64,000 nt of DNA from positions 124,001 to 188,000 of the forward strand of contig NZ_BMQF01000015.1 in NCBI RefSeq assembly GCF_014647975.1, read 5' to 3'. Below the pieces are notes generated by a model that saw only the letters and a list, made by a program, of their open reading frames with translations, was not told the origin of the DNA and ran no database searches. Positions 24,148 through 33,166 of this stretch are shown here, one piece after another. Position numbers and translations under genes: made by a program. The number at the start of each line of letters is the position of its first letter. The stretch's first letter is position 1. This stretch comes from Streptomyces fumigatiscleroticus (GTDB lineage: Bacteria; Actinomycetota; Actinomycetes; Streptomycetales; Streptomycetaceae).

Positions 24148-26259
24148 ATGGACGCCTACAGCGAGGCGGGGTTGTGGAAGGGGAATCTTCCCTCCGCGCG
24201 CAGGAGCTTCGTGGGGCGGCAAGCGGAACTGTCCGAGCTGATGGCGTCGCTGGGCCGGGCGTGGCTGGTGACGCTGACCGGGGTGGGCGGGGTGGGCAAG
24301 ACGCGGCTGGCCGAGCGTGCCGGGGCCGAGGCGGGGGCCGGCTTTGCCGACGGGGTGTGGCTGGTGGAACTCTCGCTGGTGAGCGAGCCGTCGCCGAACG
24401 CGGTCGCGCTGAGTGTCTACGAGGCGCTGGGGCTGGCGGACCAGACCGCCCGCCCGGCGCTCGAGGTGGTCGCCGAGTGGCTGGCGGACAAGCATCTGCT
24501 GCTGATCCTGGACTGCTGCGAACACCTGCCTCCGGACTGCACCCGCGTCGTCAGCACCCTGCTGGCCGCCGCGCCCGGCCTGCGCGTGCTGGCCACCAGC
24601 CGACGCCCGCTCGGCCTTCCCGGCGAGCAGGTGCTGCCGGTCCCGCCGCTGGCCACCGCCCCGCCCTGCGGCTTCGATGCGGCCGGCTGCGAGGCGGCCC
24701 GGCTCTTCGTGCAGCGTGCCGCCGACGCCGCCCCCGCCGCGATCCGTCCCGACCGGGACGGCGCGGCGGTCGTCGAGATCTGTACCCAACTGGAGGGCAT
24801 CCCCCTGGCCATCGAATTGGCCGCCGCCCGGCTGCCGGAGATGCCCCTGGACACCCTCCGCCGGCGCCTGCACGCCCGCTTCGACACCCTCATTAGTCCC
24901 GACCCGGAGGGATCCGCGCCCGAGGAGGGCGAGGTACGGCACCAGGCACTGCGCACCACCATCGGCTGGAGCCACGAGCTGTGCGCCCCACTGGAGCGGC
25001 TGGCCTGGGCCCGGCTGTCCATCTTCGCCGGGAGCTGGGAGCGGGAGGCCGCCATGGAGATCTGCGCCGGCGGCCCCCTCACCAGCGAGCAGCTGCCCGC
25101 CCTGCTGGAGCAGCTGGCGGACGCCTCGCTCCTGCAGCGCACGGACACCTTGCACGGGCCTCGCTATTCGATGCTGGACACGGTGCGCGACTACGGCCGG
25201 GAGTGGCTGGCCCGGCTCGGCGAGGAACAGCGGCTGCGGACGCGGCACCGAGACTATTTCCGCCGGCTGGCCCTCCGCGGCGGGCGGGAGTTCATAGGCC
25301 CCGACCAGGTCGCCTGGTACGAGCGGGCCCGGACCGAGCACACCAACCTGCGCGCCGCCCTGGAGTGCTGCCTGGCCGACCCGGACCCGCTCCCCGCCCT
25401 GCAGATGGCCGGCGACCTGTGGTTCTTCTGGACCGCCTGCGGCCACCACAAGGAGGGCCGCAGGTATCTGGAACAGGCCCTGGACAAAGAACCCGACCCG
25501 CCCGAGGGCCCCGAGCTGCGCCGGGCCCTGTGGGCCTGTGGCTGCGTGGCTCTCATCCAGGGCGACGCCCGGACCACCGCGCTGGAGGGCAGGCTGGCCT
25601 CCCTCGCGTCCCGGCTCGCCGACCCGATGGCGGCCGAAGCCATGCGTTACCTCCACGGGACACGCCTGATGGTGGCCGGCCGGCCGGCACAGGCCCTCGC
25701 CGTCCTCGACGACGGCACCACCCACGCCCCCGTCCACAGCAGCTCCCTCGCCCTCAGGCTCCTGTCCCTTAGCGTGGCGATGTTCTGCCGGCTCCAGATG
25801 GGAGAGATCGCCCAGACCGTCACCAGCGCCCACGCCCTGCGCGAGGAGTGCGAGCGCCACGGCGAGCTGTGGCTGCGCGCCTACACCCTGTACTTCCTGG
25901 CCATGGCCGCCCTGGCTCAGGGCGATCTGGCAGCGGCGGCCCGGCACGCCCGCGACTCCCTCTCCCTCAAAATGCGGCTGCACGACCTCTTCGGCATCGC
26001 CGTGAACCTCGACGTCCTGGCCGCAGCCCTCACCCCCGCGGGCCCCAAACAGGCCGCGCGGCTGCTCGGGATCGCCGACGCCGCATGGCGCTCCATCGGC
26101 CGACCGCAGGCCGCAATCCCGGAACTCGTCACCGCCCGCCAGGCCTGCGAGGAGCAACTGCGCGCCGCTCTGGGCGATGCGGCCTACGAGAGCGCCCACC
26201 GCACGGGCCTGGAGGCCGACATCGACAAGGGCATCACCTACGCCCTCCACTGCTGCTGA
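24148..26259 (+). CDS. STAND/NB-ARC-type ATPase regulator without a terminal HTH
   Basis: A 703-residue protein. Residues about 20-330 are an NB-ARC-like ATPase: Walker A 'LTGVGGVGKTRLAE', Walker B 'HLLLILDCCEHLPPD', the 'RVLATSRRPLGLPGEQVL' sensor and 'CTQLEGIPLAIELAAARLPE'. Then a winged-helix-like part ('ALRTTIGWSHELCAPLERLA') and a helical TPR-like C-terminus. Streptomyces proteins with this pattern usually end with a LuxR-type or begin with a SARP/OmpR-type DNA-binding domain; neither is present, so this one may work through a partner or be C-terminally shortened. Start ATG at 24148; a GTG at 24130 is also possible. Confidence 0.8.
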   Translation: MDAYSEAGLWKGNLPSARRSFVGRQAELSELMASLGRAWLVTLTGVGGVGKTRLAERAGAEAGAGFADGVWLVELSLVSEPSPNAVALSVYEALGLADQTARPALEVVAEWLADKHLLLILDCCEHLPPDCTRVVSTLLAAAPGLRVLATSRRPLGLPGEQVLPVPPLATAPPCGFDAAGCEAARLFVQRAADAAPAAIRPDRDGAAVVEICTQLEGIPLAIELAAARLPEMPLDTLRRRLHARFDTLISPDPEGSAPEEGEVRHQALRTTIGWSHELCAPLERLAWARLSIFAGSWEREAAMEICAGGPLTSEQLPALLEQLADASLLQRTDTLHGPRYSMLDTVRDYGREWLARLGEEQRLRTRHRDYFRRLALRGGREFIGPDQVAWYERARTEHTNLRAALECCLADPDPLPALQMAGDLWFFWTACGHHKEGRRYLEQALDKEPDPPEGPELRRALWACGCVALIQGDARTTALEGRLASLASRLADPMAAEAMRYLHGTRLMVAGRPAQALAVLDDGTTHAPVHSSSLALRLLSLSVAMFCRLQMGEIAQTVTSAHALREECERHGELWLRAYTLYFLAMAALAQGDLAAAARHARDSLSLKMRLHDLFGIAVNLDVLAAALTPAGPKQAARLLGIADAAWRSIGRPQAAIPELVTARQACEEQLRAALGDAAYESAHRTGLEADIDKGITYALHCC

Positions 26260-26486
26260 AGCCGACCGACCAGGGGGGGCAGACCGGCCAGACGCAGCCA
26301 GCCGGGTGTGTCGCGGGTGGCGCGGTGGGCGGTCAGGAGCTCCTGAAGCCCGAAGGACTCCATGAAGCCGACCCCCCGGTGGTGCCGACCGGGAGGGCCA
26401 TCGTCAACGACCACGCCGACCTGCCGCGTACGACGTTGGGGAGGGCGTCCGAAGACATCGAAAGCTTGCGGCGCCGCGTCCAGCAC
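26238..26486 (-). pseudogene. STAS-domain (anti-sigma factor antagonist) remnant
   Basis: The frame contains 'GVGFMESFGLQELLTAHRAT' followed by 'GWLRLAGLPPLVGRLQQ', which matches the central part of STAS-type anti-sigma antagonists, where a Ser in a Met-Asp-Ser-Ser-Gly motif is phosphorylated. Here the motif reads Met-Glu-Ser-Phe-Gly and the upstream strand is scrambled. It overlaps the end of the ATPase gene. Probably a dead fragment. Confidence 0.5.
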
Positions 26487-26675
26487 CGTCGGTGAAGGGT
26501 GAGGGGTGGGCGTGTAGGGCCAGGGGTGCGAAGCTCGGTTCGTACCTATCCCGCCAACGTGCAGCCGAAGAGCTTGATTCGCTCGCGGCTGACCCTAGCC
26601 CGAAAGAAAGTCCAGATATGGGCCAGTCAGCATTCTAGGTGTGGAGGTATCCGGCGGGAGACTGCCTGCGCGCGG

Positions 26676-26834
26676 TCAGCAGAAGATGAGCTCGACGTCC
26701 TTGTCCAGGCAGTAGTTCAGGGTGAATCCCTCGGTGCGGGCCAGCCAATCCCTGAACATATGGAAGCCGGTGTAGGACCAGGAGACGTCCGGGCTGGTGA
26801 CGTCGTCGTCTCCGGGGGCAATCATGAGCCCCAT
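26676..26834 (-). CDS. Small hypothetical protein, possibly an N-terminal fragment
   Basis: A 52-residue frame starting 'MGLMIAPGDDDVTSPDVSWS' with 'YTGFHMFRDWLARTEGFTL'. AAGGAGG lies six bases before the ATG, a very good ribosome site. The sequence resembles the beginning of a longer Streptomyces hypothetical protein, so the end ('DKDVELIFC') may be the result of truncation. Function unknown. Confidence 0.5.
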   Translation of the reverse strand: MGLMIAPGDDDVTSPDVSWSYTGFHMFRDWLARTEGFTLNYCLDKDVELIFC

Positions 26835-27515
26835 GGTGTCCTCCTTGCTTGCCCGGCGCCCAGGATCAGGGACGGGGAGACATGTCGGCAAGCGAAATGA
26901 TCTGTCGCATGGTTGGTACGATCACGGCGTCGAACTCATCGACGCCCAGCTGCTCGCCGCGCTACTGGCCCGCACGCCGCACGGCATCGCGCTACTGCGC
27001 CCGAACAGCGGCCACAGCTGCCGCATGGTCAGGTGCGTCCGGTGATGCACCGCCACGACCAACACCCGCTCGACCAGCGGCGAACGCCCCGGTCAACCTC
27101 GCAGCGTGCCGTTTCCACCCCGCTCTCGCACCGCTTTGAGCAACCGCCCGAACCGCTCCAACCGTGGTCCTGTGAAGGCCTCCACCGGCTCGCGTTCAGC
27201 CCTCAACACCTCAGTCGTACACCAGAAATGGCCAGCTCAGAGCCTTGCGCAACACCGCTTCGCACGTCCAGGCGCGGGCGTTGAGTGTCGAACGGGGGGC
27301 GTACCTGATGTGGCGCCGAGGGAACAGCCATGCCGTGCGTGATGGCGGGCCGTGTGGGGATTCCCATACGTGGAGCCTGCGGATACCTCAACGCGTCAAA
27401 TGGTGCGGACACTACAGAACATGAATGTCCGTCGAGAAACCATGGGCTGCGCGAGAGCGCCCGTGAAGCAACGGCGCAATCGCAACAACCGCGCTTTTCA
27501 CCAGGTGAGGTTCAC
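26835..27515. other. Intergenic region upstream of the RIP gene
   Basis: No intact gene is supported. Several short frames are open but have no recognisable content. The last 150 bases before 27516 are less GC-rich than the surroundings and must contain the RIP promoter; no convincing -35/-10 pair or operator dyad was picked out by eye. Confidence 0.4.
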
Positions 27516-28436
27516 GTGCTATTTCCATTTCGGCAGAGGTCCCATCCATTCCGGACTGCGGCCAGTGCTGTAGTCACATTCAGTCTGGCCTTCTCGGTTC
27601 TACTGGGAGGTTCCACCGCCTTCGCTTCAACTCCCGACAACGTCGTCGGGAGTGCCTCGTTCACTGTGGGTGAACCGGACGGCGAAGCCAGCGAACTCCT
27701 CTACACCATCTTCCTTACGGAAGTGCGGGCGGCAGCCGCAGTCGTCTCGTCTGACGGGGGCCAGCAGACACAGAACAACGACTACGGCCTGGTGGCCGTC
27801 AACCTCCAGGCGTACGACGACCAGAATCAACTGCGTCACGTCACACTGTGGATGAACCCCAGGAACTTCTACATTCTGGGTTTCACGCCAGAAGGATCCA
27901 GTCGGCCGTACTACTTCAACGACTACGACGGCGCGACCCCGTCCGGGGGCGTCTCGCTGATGGGGTTCAACGGCGCTTACACTGCGCTCACCCAGACTGC
28001 CGGACAGGACCGGTCCAGCATGCAGATCTCCTACTACGACATCCGGGGTTCCATCCTCCAGCTGGCCAACGCACAGGGTAACGCGATCACGGGAGTTGAC
28101 GACCGACGGTCCACCGCCCGCTCCTTGATGCAGCTGATTCAGATGGTTTCTGAGGCTGCTCGCTTCAACGATATGGAAGGGGTCTACCGCGAGGCGGTGG
28201 GCACCTGGGACATTCGCAGGGGCCTGAGCAGTACGCTGCAGGATCTGGAGAACAACTGGAGCAATCTCTCGCGCTTCTTCTACCAGTTGAACAGCAATCC
28301 TTCCTACAACGTCTACCCGTACATCACCGGTGTGGGAAACATCACGAACCAGCAAGAGGTCCGGCGCTATGTTCGAGTACTTCTGGGTTCGACCAAGACC
28401 TCGTATCCCTACAGCTACTCCAGGGACGAACTGTAA
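27516..28436 (+). CDS. Secreted ribosome-inactivating protein (rRNA N-glycosidase) ending in RDEL
   Basis: A 306-residue member of the ricin-A/Shiga-type RIP family, which removes one adenine from the sarcin-ricin loop of large-subunit rRNA. Signal peptide residues 1-37 (cleavage after Ala-Phe-Ala). All five classic active-site residues have matches: Tyr119 in 'NPRNFYILGF', Tyr155 in 'GFNGAYTAL', Glu213 and Arg216 in 'MVSEAARFNDMEG', Trp248 in 'LENNWSNLS'. There is no lectin domain, so it is type-1-like, and no cysteine in the mature part. The last four residues are Arg-Asp-Glu-Leu, an ER-retrieval-type motif in eukaryotes. GTG at 27516 is preferred: GGTGAGG lies five bases upstream and it starts the signal peptide directly. 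Base composition is visibly less GC-rich than neighbours, suggesting transfer. Confidence 0.92.
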   Translation: MLFPFRQRSHPFRTAASAVVTFSLAFSVLLGGSTAFASTPDNVVGSASFTVGEPDGEASELLYTIFLTEVRAAAAVVSSDGGQQTQNNDYGLVAVNLQAYDDQNQLRHVTLWMNPRNFYILGFTPEGSSRPYYFNDYDGATPSGGVSLMGFNGAYTALTQTAGQDRSSMQISYYDIRGSILQLANAQGNAITGVDDRRSTARSLMQLIQMVSEAARFNDMEGVYREAVGTWDIRRGLSSTLQDLENNWSNLSRFFYQLNSNPSYNVYPYITGVGNITNQQEVRRYVRVLLGSTKTSYPYSYSRDEL

Positions 28437-29640
28437 GCCGATGCGCCCGCTCAACCGCAATGGCTAACATCCCCTGTCCGAACCAAAAGGCCCGCAGCCC
28501 GGCGCAGTGCAAAAGACGGATGTGGGAAGCATCGGATGTCCGCCTCGGCACGGCGCAAGCAGCGCGCGAACCAGCCCGCGCAGCACGGCTGACGGAAGGG
28601 CACGTTCACCCCGATTCGCCGAGGGTGGTCGGCGGCACCCGCGAGTGTCTCCCTCCCGCCCCGCGTGTCCGAGTCGATGCCGAAAGGGCGATCTGATTCG
28701 GGCTCCCTCAGCCGACTCAGCCATCGTCCGGGCGTGACACCGCGGCCGGGGCCCCGTTTGACGGGCCCCGGCCGACGAGCGTTCCAGGGCCGCCGCAACG
28801 GGCTCCTCGCGCCCCTCGCCGCCGACCAAGGCATCGTCGGGCCGGGCCACTTCGCCATGGTGATGACCGGGACGGAACTCGCCCCTGTCCACGTCGCCCT
28901 CACCCAGCACACCGCCCCTCCTCCCCCACCAGACCCGGACGTCTGGGACGACGGCGTCGAGGCCGGCCTGCACCTGCGCGGCACCAACCCAGGCATCCTT
29001 GATGCCCACGCCCCAGCGGCAGGCGACTACCGGGGTGATCGTGCCTGCGCCGTCTGCGCGCTACGACCACCTCCCCGCCCATCAACACCACCGGCGGCTG
29101 GCGGCTTACGAGCCCAAGCGGTGCACCTGTCTGTGCGATCACGACCACAACACCTGCACCGTCGTTTCCATGCCCACGCCACCGAAGCCCTCGACTGCTC
29201 GCGCAGCCGGCGCGCGAGCACGGGGACAATGAGCGCCGCCGGCAGCGCGCCGTGACCGAAGCCCGCACGGGCGGCCCGGCAGTCGGCGATGCGGCGGGCG
29301 CGGACCGGATCGTGCTCCTGCGCCCAGAGCCGGATCGGCGGGGCCAGGGCGGTGTACCGGAGCCGGTTGTTGACGGCGTTCAGCACGGCACGCCTACTGG
29401 ACGTCACCCTCTGCGTGGCGCCGCCAGCCGGTGGGCGGCGAGAACCGACTCCGGCGCTGCCCGGCGTCGCCGGTACGGCCGGGCGGTCGTGCCCGTCCCG
29501 GCGGCCGCAGCAGATCGCAGTGCCCATCAACCCGGCCCGGTCCCGCTCGATGCGACCCGTGGCCCCGCCGTCGTCGGTCTTGTCCGCGGTGAGGAGCGGT
29601 CCGGTGCCGGCGAGGGCGGTCACCAGCAGGGGCCGGTGGC
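28437..29640. other. Long region without an intact gene
   Basis: About 1.2 kb downstream of the RIP gene. At 28790-28990 a plus-strand piece reads 'NGLLAPLAADQGIVGPGHFA' and 'PDPDVWDDGVEAGLHLRG', like part of a lost protein. At about 29250-29400 a minus-strand piece reads 'AVLNAVNNRLRYTALAPPIR', also unidentified. A strong hairpin lies at 28744-28773. No RNA gene was seen. Confidence 0.4.
28744..28773. terminator. GC-rich hairpin, possible terminator
   Basis: Arms GGCCGGGGCCC (28744-28754) and GGGCCCCGGCC (28763-28773) are exact reverse complements with an eight-base loop. There is no T tract on either side, which is common for Streptomyces terminators. It is 300 bases after the RIP stop, so its target transcript is uncertain. 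Confidence 0.55.
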
Positions 29641-29671
29641 TTGACCTTGACGCTGCGTCAACTTCTAGCAT
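29641..29671 (+). promoter_or_regulatory. MerR-type promoter with dyad in a 19-bp spacer
   Basis: TTGACC (-35, 29641-29646) and TAGCAT (-10, 29666-29671) are separated by 19 bases, the overlong spacer typical of MerR-family control. The spacer begins with a perfect dyad TTGACGC-T-GCGTCAA (29647-29661). The ATG at 29679 lies only eight bases after the -10, so the transcript is probably leaderless. The MerR/TipAS regulator encoded in the same operon is the likely ligand. Confidence 0.75.
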
Positions 29672-29678
29672 CCGGGCC

Positions 29679-30563
29679 ATGTCGATCACCGTTCTTGACA
29701 CCTATTCCGTCATGCGGCGGATCCTGCTGGCCCCGGCCGCGGACCGCGTCGACCTGCTGCGTTCGATGCTGGAGCCCGCCAGGGGCATGTACCGCTACCA
29801 CCCCGGCGAGGTCGACCTGGTGGCCATGCACCTCCAGACGTCCGGGTTCCCCATCGACCGCGACGAGGAGCGTTGCCTCGACGCGCTCGAGACCCTGGCG
29901 GCGGCCGGCGCCTGGAAGCGGATGCAACGCGCCCTCGACGACGCCCTGGCCGTACTGCTGGAGGCGACGCCGGGGCTGGACGCCCCGGACATCACCGTGC
30001 TGTTCGTACTCGGCGATCCGGGTGACGAGCACTTCATGGGTCCCTGCCGAGGAGTGACCGGGTTCGGCGGCATCTCGGGCCACATCATGGTCACGCTCTG
30101 GCCCTTCCCCGAGAACGTGCAGCGGCTGGAGGCCACCGCCGTCCACGAACTCCACCACAACCTCCGGTTCGCCCCGGGCGGGGTGGTGTGGGACCCGGTG
30201 ACCGTCACGGTCGGCGATCACATCGTCTCCGAGGGCCTGGCCGACGCCTTCGCCCGACAGCTCTACGGCGACGAGCTCGGCCCCACCCGTATCGGCGTGC
30301 CGCACCTGCACGACGACGAGGTCTTCGGCAAGGTCCTCACCGGGCTCGACGTGACAGGCATGCAGAACTTCACCGCCTGGGTGCACGGCGACCCCAGTGC
30401 CGAGCGCTTCGGCCTCATCCCGGTGGGACTGCCGATGGGCGCCGGGTACGCCGCGGGCAACAGACTGGTCGACACCTACCTGGCGGCGACCGGGCGGACG
30501 GCGGCGCAGGCCCTGCACGCCGACAGCTCGGAGATCATCGCCGCCACGCTCGGCCGCGGGTGA
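29679..30563 (+). CDS. DUF2268-like putative zinc metalloprotease
   Basis: A 294-residue protein with a zinc-protease signature 'VHELHHNLR' (HExxH) and a downstream Glu in 'VSEGLADAFARQLYG' that could be the third zinc ligand, as in DUF2268 (YjaZ-like) proteins. The N-terminal third is helical. No signal peptide, so it acts in the cytoplasm. The ATG is eight bases after a MerR-type -10 element and has no ribosome site, which fits a leaderless transcript. The regulator gene follows 10 bases after its stop, so the two form an operon. Substrate unknown. Confidence 0.8.
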   Translation: MSITVLDTYSVMRRILLAPAADRVDLLRSMLEPARGMYRYHPGEVDLVAMHLQTSGFPIDRDEERCLDALETLAAAGAWKRMQRALDDALAVLLEATPGLDAPDITVLFVLGDPGDEHFMGPCRGVTGFGGISGHIMVTLWPFPENVQRLEATAVHELHHNLRFAPGGVVWDPVTVTVGDHIVSEGLADAFARQLYGDELGPTRIGVPHLHDDEVFGKVLTGLDVTGMQNFTAWVHGDPSAERFGLIPVGLPMGAGYAAGNRLVDTYLAATGRTAAQALHADSSEIIAATLGRG

Positions 30564-30573
30564 CACTGGCACG

Positions 30574-31332
30574 ATGGAGTGGACGATCCAGGAACTCGCG
30601 GCGAGGGCCGGCATCACCAGCCGCACCCTGCGTCACTACGACCGCGTCGGGCTCCTGGCCCCGTCCCGGGTCGGCGCCAACGGGTACCGCTACTACGATT
30701 CGCGGGCGGTCGCCCGGCTCCAGCGGATCCTGTTCATGCGCCGGCTCGGCATGGGCCTGCCGGCCATCGCCAAGGTCCTGGCCGACGAGGTGGACACGTA
30801 CGACGGGCTCCGCGCCCACATCACCGCACTGGAGGAGGAACGGGACCGCATCGAACAGCAGATCCGGTCCGCGCGTCACACGCTCGACGCCCTGCGGGCC
30901 GGAGCGGAACCGCGGATGGACGTCATGCTGGCCGGGTTCAACGATCACTACAAGGACGAGGTGATCTCGAACTGGGGCGAGCGCGCGTTCCAGGTGAGCA
31001 ACGACTGGTGGCACGGCAAGACCCTCGACCAGCAACGGGCGTGGAAACAGGAGAGCGAGGACCTCGTCGCCGCATGGGTCGCCGCGGCGAAGGCCGGGAT
31101 GTCTCCGACCTCGGAACACGCACAGTCACTGGCCGCCCGGCACGTCCGGTGGCTGAGCCGGATCCCGGGCACCCCCACGGCCGAGGGCGACCGGGAGCGC
31201 TCGATCGACATGGTGAAAGGCCTGGGAGACATGTACGTCGACGACCCCCGCTTCGCCGGCATGTACGACGACGCCGCGGGGGCGGTGTTCGTCCGCGATG
31301 CACTGCGAGCGTACGCGCGGACCCGGATGTAG
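30574..31332 (+). CDS. MerR-family regulator with TipAS effector domain
   Basis: A 252-residue regulator. N-terminal MerR winged helix: 'EWTIQELAARAGITSRTLRH', 'YDRVGLLAPSRVGANGYRYY', followed by a long coiled-coil helix ('ITALEEERDRIEQQIRSAR'). The C-terminal half (about residues 115-250) is a TipAS domain: 'GFNDHYKDEVISNWGERAF', 'AWVAAAKAGMSPTSEHAQSL' and 'KGLGDMYVDDPRFAGMYDD'. In TipA this domain binds thiopeptides and related multidrug ligands. The dyad promoter at 29641 upstream of the operon is the likely target, giving self-activation on ligand binding. Confidence 0.88.
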   Translation: MEWTIQELAARAGITSRTLRHYDRVGLLAPSRVGANGYRYYDSRAVARLQRILFMRRLGMGLPAIAKVLADEVDTYDGLRAHITALEEERDRIEQQIRSARHTLDALRAGAEPRMDVMLAGFNDHYKDEVISNWGERAFQVSNDWWHGKTLDQQRAWKQESEDLVAAWVAAAKAGMSPTSEHAQSLAARHVRWLSRIPGTPTAEGDRERSIDMVKGLGDMYVDDPRFAGMYDDAAGAVFVRDALRAYARTRM

Positions 31333-31977
31333 CGCGTGTGGTCCGGGGACGACGGTTGCGAGGGTCGTGCGGAAGGCCCTGGACGCAGCGGTTCCCGCTG
31401 ACGATCATCGCGCGGGACGAGGAACACGGTGCGGCGTACGGGGCGTTGGCAGCGGCGACGAGAACGGAGTGTGGCGGCGGCGGTGACGGGACGCGGTCCG
31501 CTGAAAACCGAGGCGACGCCGGACGCCGGCGGCGTCACCCCCGCCGACACCTCCCCCGCTACCGGTGTGTAGCCGCGCCGGAACCGCTGATCTGTGACGT
31601 TGTGCAAGCAGGCGTCGCGGACCGAGCAAGTCCGCTTCACGACTGGGTTGTCGGCGGCAGGAGGGCTGTGCGAACCTTCTGCTTCCTCTGTCGGAGCTGT
31701 CGGAAAGGGCTGGTCGTGACGCCGCTCGGCATGGTTCTAGGCGACTTCTTCTCTCGCGCCTCGACGCGGGAGCGGTAGCCCTACCTGCCCAGACACACGG
31801 GCCCGTGCGCAGCACGGGCCGTTTCTCCCGCTCCTCGTCGAAGTGCTCTTCGTACCCCCGCACGTTCGATCACGAGGAGTACGTGGTGTCCACGATCCAC
31901 TGGACCGAGACGAACACCCCCGTTCCGCCCGCTGGCATTCCGAGAGCGCGACACCGCCTCCCCACCGGGTCATCTGC
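31333..31977. other. Intergenic region
   Basis: No gene recognised between the MerR and methyltransferase genes. A hairpin lies at 31800-31820. From about 31884 a frame reading 'STIHWTETNTPVPP' may be the original N-terminus of the methyltransferase, one frame off. Confidence 0.45.
31800..31820 (+). terminator. Hairpin terminator
   Basis: Arms GGCCCGTGC (31800-31808) and GCACGGGCC (31812-31820) with a three-base loop, followed by GTTTCTC. This fits an intrinsic terminator reading on the plus strand, perhaps for the MerR operon or a lost gene. Confidence 0.6.
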
Positions 31978-33033
31978 GTGGACGACCGTATGAAGGCCGA
32001 CGCGGCCTACCGTCTGGCCTGCGAAGGAACCGCCTTGCTGTGGCGGGGCGACTTCCATAACGCGCGGCAACTGCTGCGGGCGATGGGCCGCCGCATCGAC
32101 CGGAGGCCTCCCCGGCAAGGCGACAGCCCGGCAGAGGCCTTCCACCTGTACCGCCGGGCCCGCAGTCACCGTGCCCGCGTGCTGGGCAGGCTCCTTGTTC
32201 TGCTGGAGGACGGCTACTGCCTGAACCTGCGCCGAGGCCCCGATGTGCGCCGGGCGTGCACCGAGGCGTACGGCCCGCCGTCCGGGCCGATGGCTGTCTC
32301 GCTCACCGAGCTGCTGGGCGTCATCGGAGCGCATCAGTGGCGACTGAAGGGCGTGGAGATACCGGCCCTGAACGCTCGTATCCACCCGCATTACGGCGTG
32401 TTCTCCCCGGTCAGGGGCGAATACGTCGACCTGGTCGCACAGGCTCCGCTGCCCGTACCGGCCGGCCGTCGCACGGGGCGCCGTACCGCGTTCGACCTCG
32501 GCACGGGCACGGGAGTGCTCGCGGTCGTGCTGGCCCGCCGGGGGCTCGACCACGTCGTGGCCACCGACATCAGCCCGCGCGCCCTGGCCTGCGCACGCGA
32601 CAACGTCCGCCGGCTGCACCTCACCGGGCACGTCGACGTCGAGGGTCCCGGTCTGTTCCCCGACGGGCGGGCACACCTCGCCGTCTGCAATCCGCCCTGG
32701 ATTCCGGCCCGGCCCACCTCCGCCGTGGAACAAGGCGTCTACGACCCGGGCAGCAGCATGCTCCGGAGTTTCCTGCACGGACTCACCGACCACCTCGAAC
32801 CGGAAGGCGAGGGATGGCTCATCCTGTCGGACCTGGCCGAGCGCCTCGGACTCAGAACGCGCAGCGCACTGCTGGCCGACATCGAAGCAGCGGGCCTGCA
32901 CGTGGTGGACAGGATCGACACCAGGCCGCGGCATCCACGAACCGGAGATACCTCTGACCCCCTCCACGCCGCTCGCGCAACGGAGATCACGTCGCTGTGG
33001 CGCCTGGCCAGCCATCTGCGGGAAGTGTCATGA
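31978..33033 (+). CDS. Class I SAM-dependent methyltransferase, HemK-like
   Basis: A protein of about 351 residues. SAM-binding motif I 'RTAFDLGTGTGVLAVVLAR', acidic motif II in 'HVVATDISPRALACARDNVR', and 'LAVCNPPWIPARP', the Asn-Pro-Pro-Trp motif typical of enzymes that methylate amide or amino nitrogens (HemK/PrmC, N6-adenine types). The N-terminal part ('ACEGTALLWRGDFHNARQLL') is found in similar Streptomyces methyltransferases. Start is uncertain: GTG 31978 and ATG 31990 are in frame, but homologous-looking sequence ('SESATPPPHRVICVDDRMK') extends further 5' and an earlier start near 31885 lies in another frame, so a one-base error or mutation near 31925 is likely. Confidence 0.75.
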   Translation: MDDRMKADAAYRLACEGTALLWRGDFHNARQLLRAMGRRIDRRPPRQGDSPAEAFHLYRRARSHRARVLGRLLVLLEDGYCLNLRRGPDVRRACTEAYGPPSGPMAVSLTELLGVIGAHQWRLKGVEIPALNARIHPHYGVFSPVRGEYVDLVAQAPLPVPAGRRTGRRTAFDLGTGTGVLAVVLARRGLDHVVATDISPRALACARDNVRRLHLTGHVDVEGPGLFPDGRAHLAVCNPPWIPARPTSAVEQGVYDPGSSMLRSFLHGLTDHLEPEGEGWLILSDLAERLGLRTRSALLADIEAAGLHVVDRIDTRPRHPRTGDTSDPLHAARATEITSLWRLASHLREVS

Positions 33034-33166
33034 ACCGGGCTCTGTGAATCCAGCCCGACCTGATCACCGCCACCGGCAAGCGCATAGTCGGCAGCGGTTC
33101 GGCGAACTCATGAACAGTCAGGCCCCTGATTCCGCTCTTCAGTCACGGAGCAGGATCGTCCCCTCG

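Noticed and set aside
24052..26250. 732-codon open frame on the minus strand
   Set aside because: Antisense shadow of the STAND-type ATPase gene, with low-complexity composition.
27516..28436. RDEL as a chance ending
   Set aside because: Not fully rejected: a four-residue ending can arise by chance, but on a secreted RIP it fits known toxin biology, so it is kept as a finding with a stated test.
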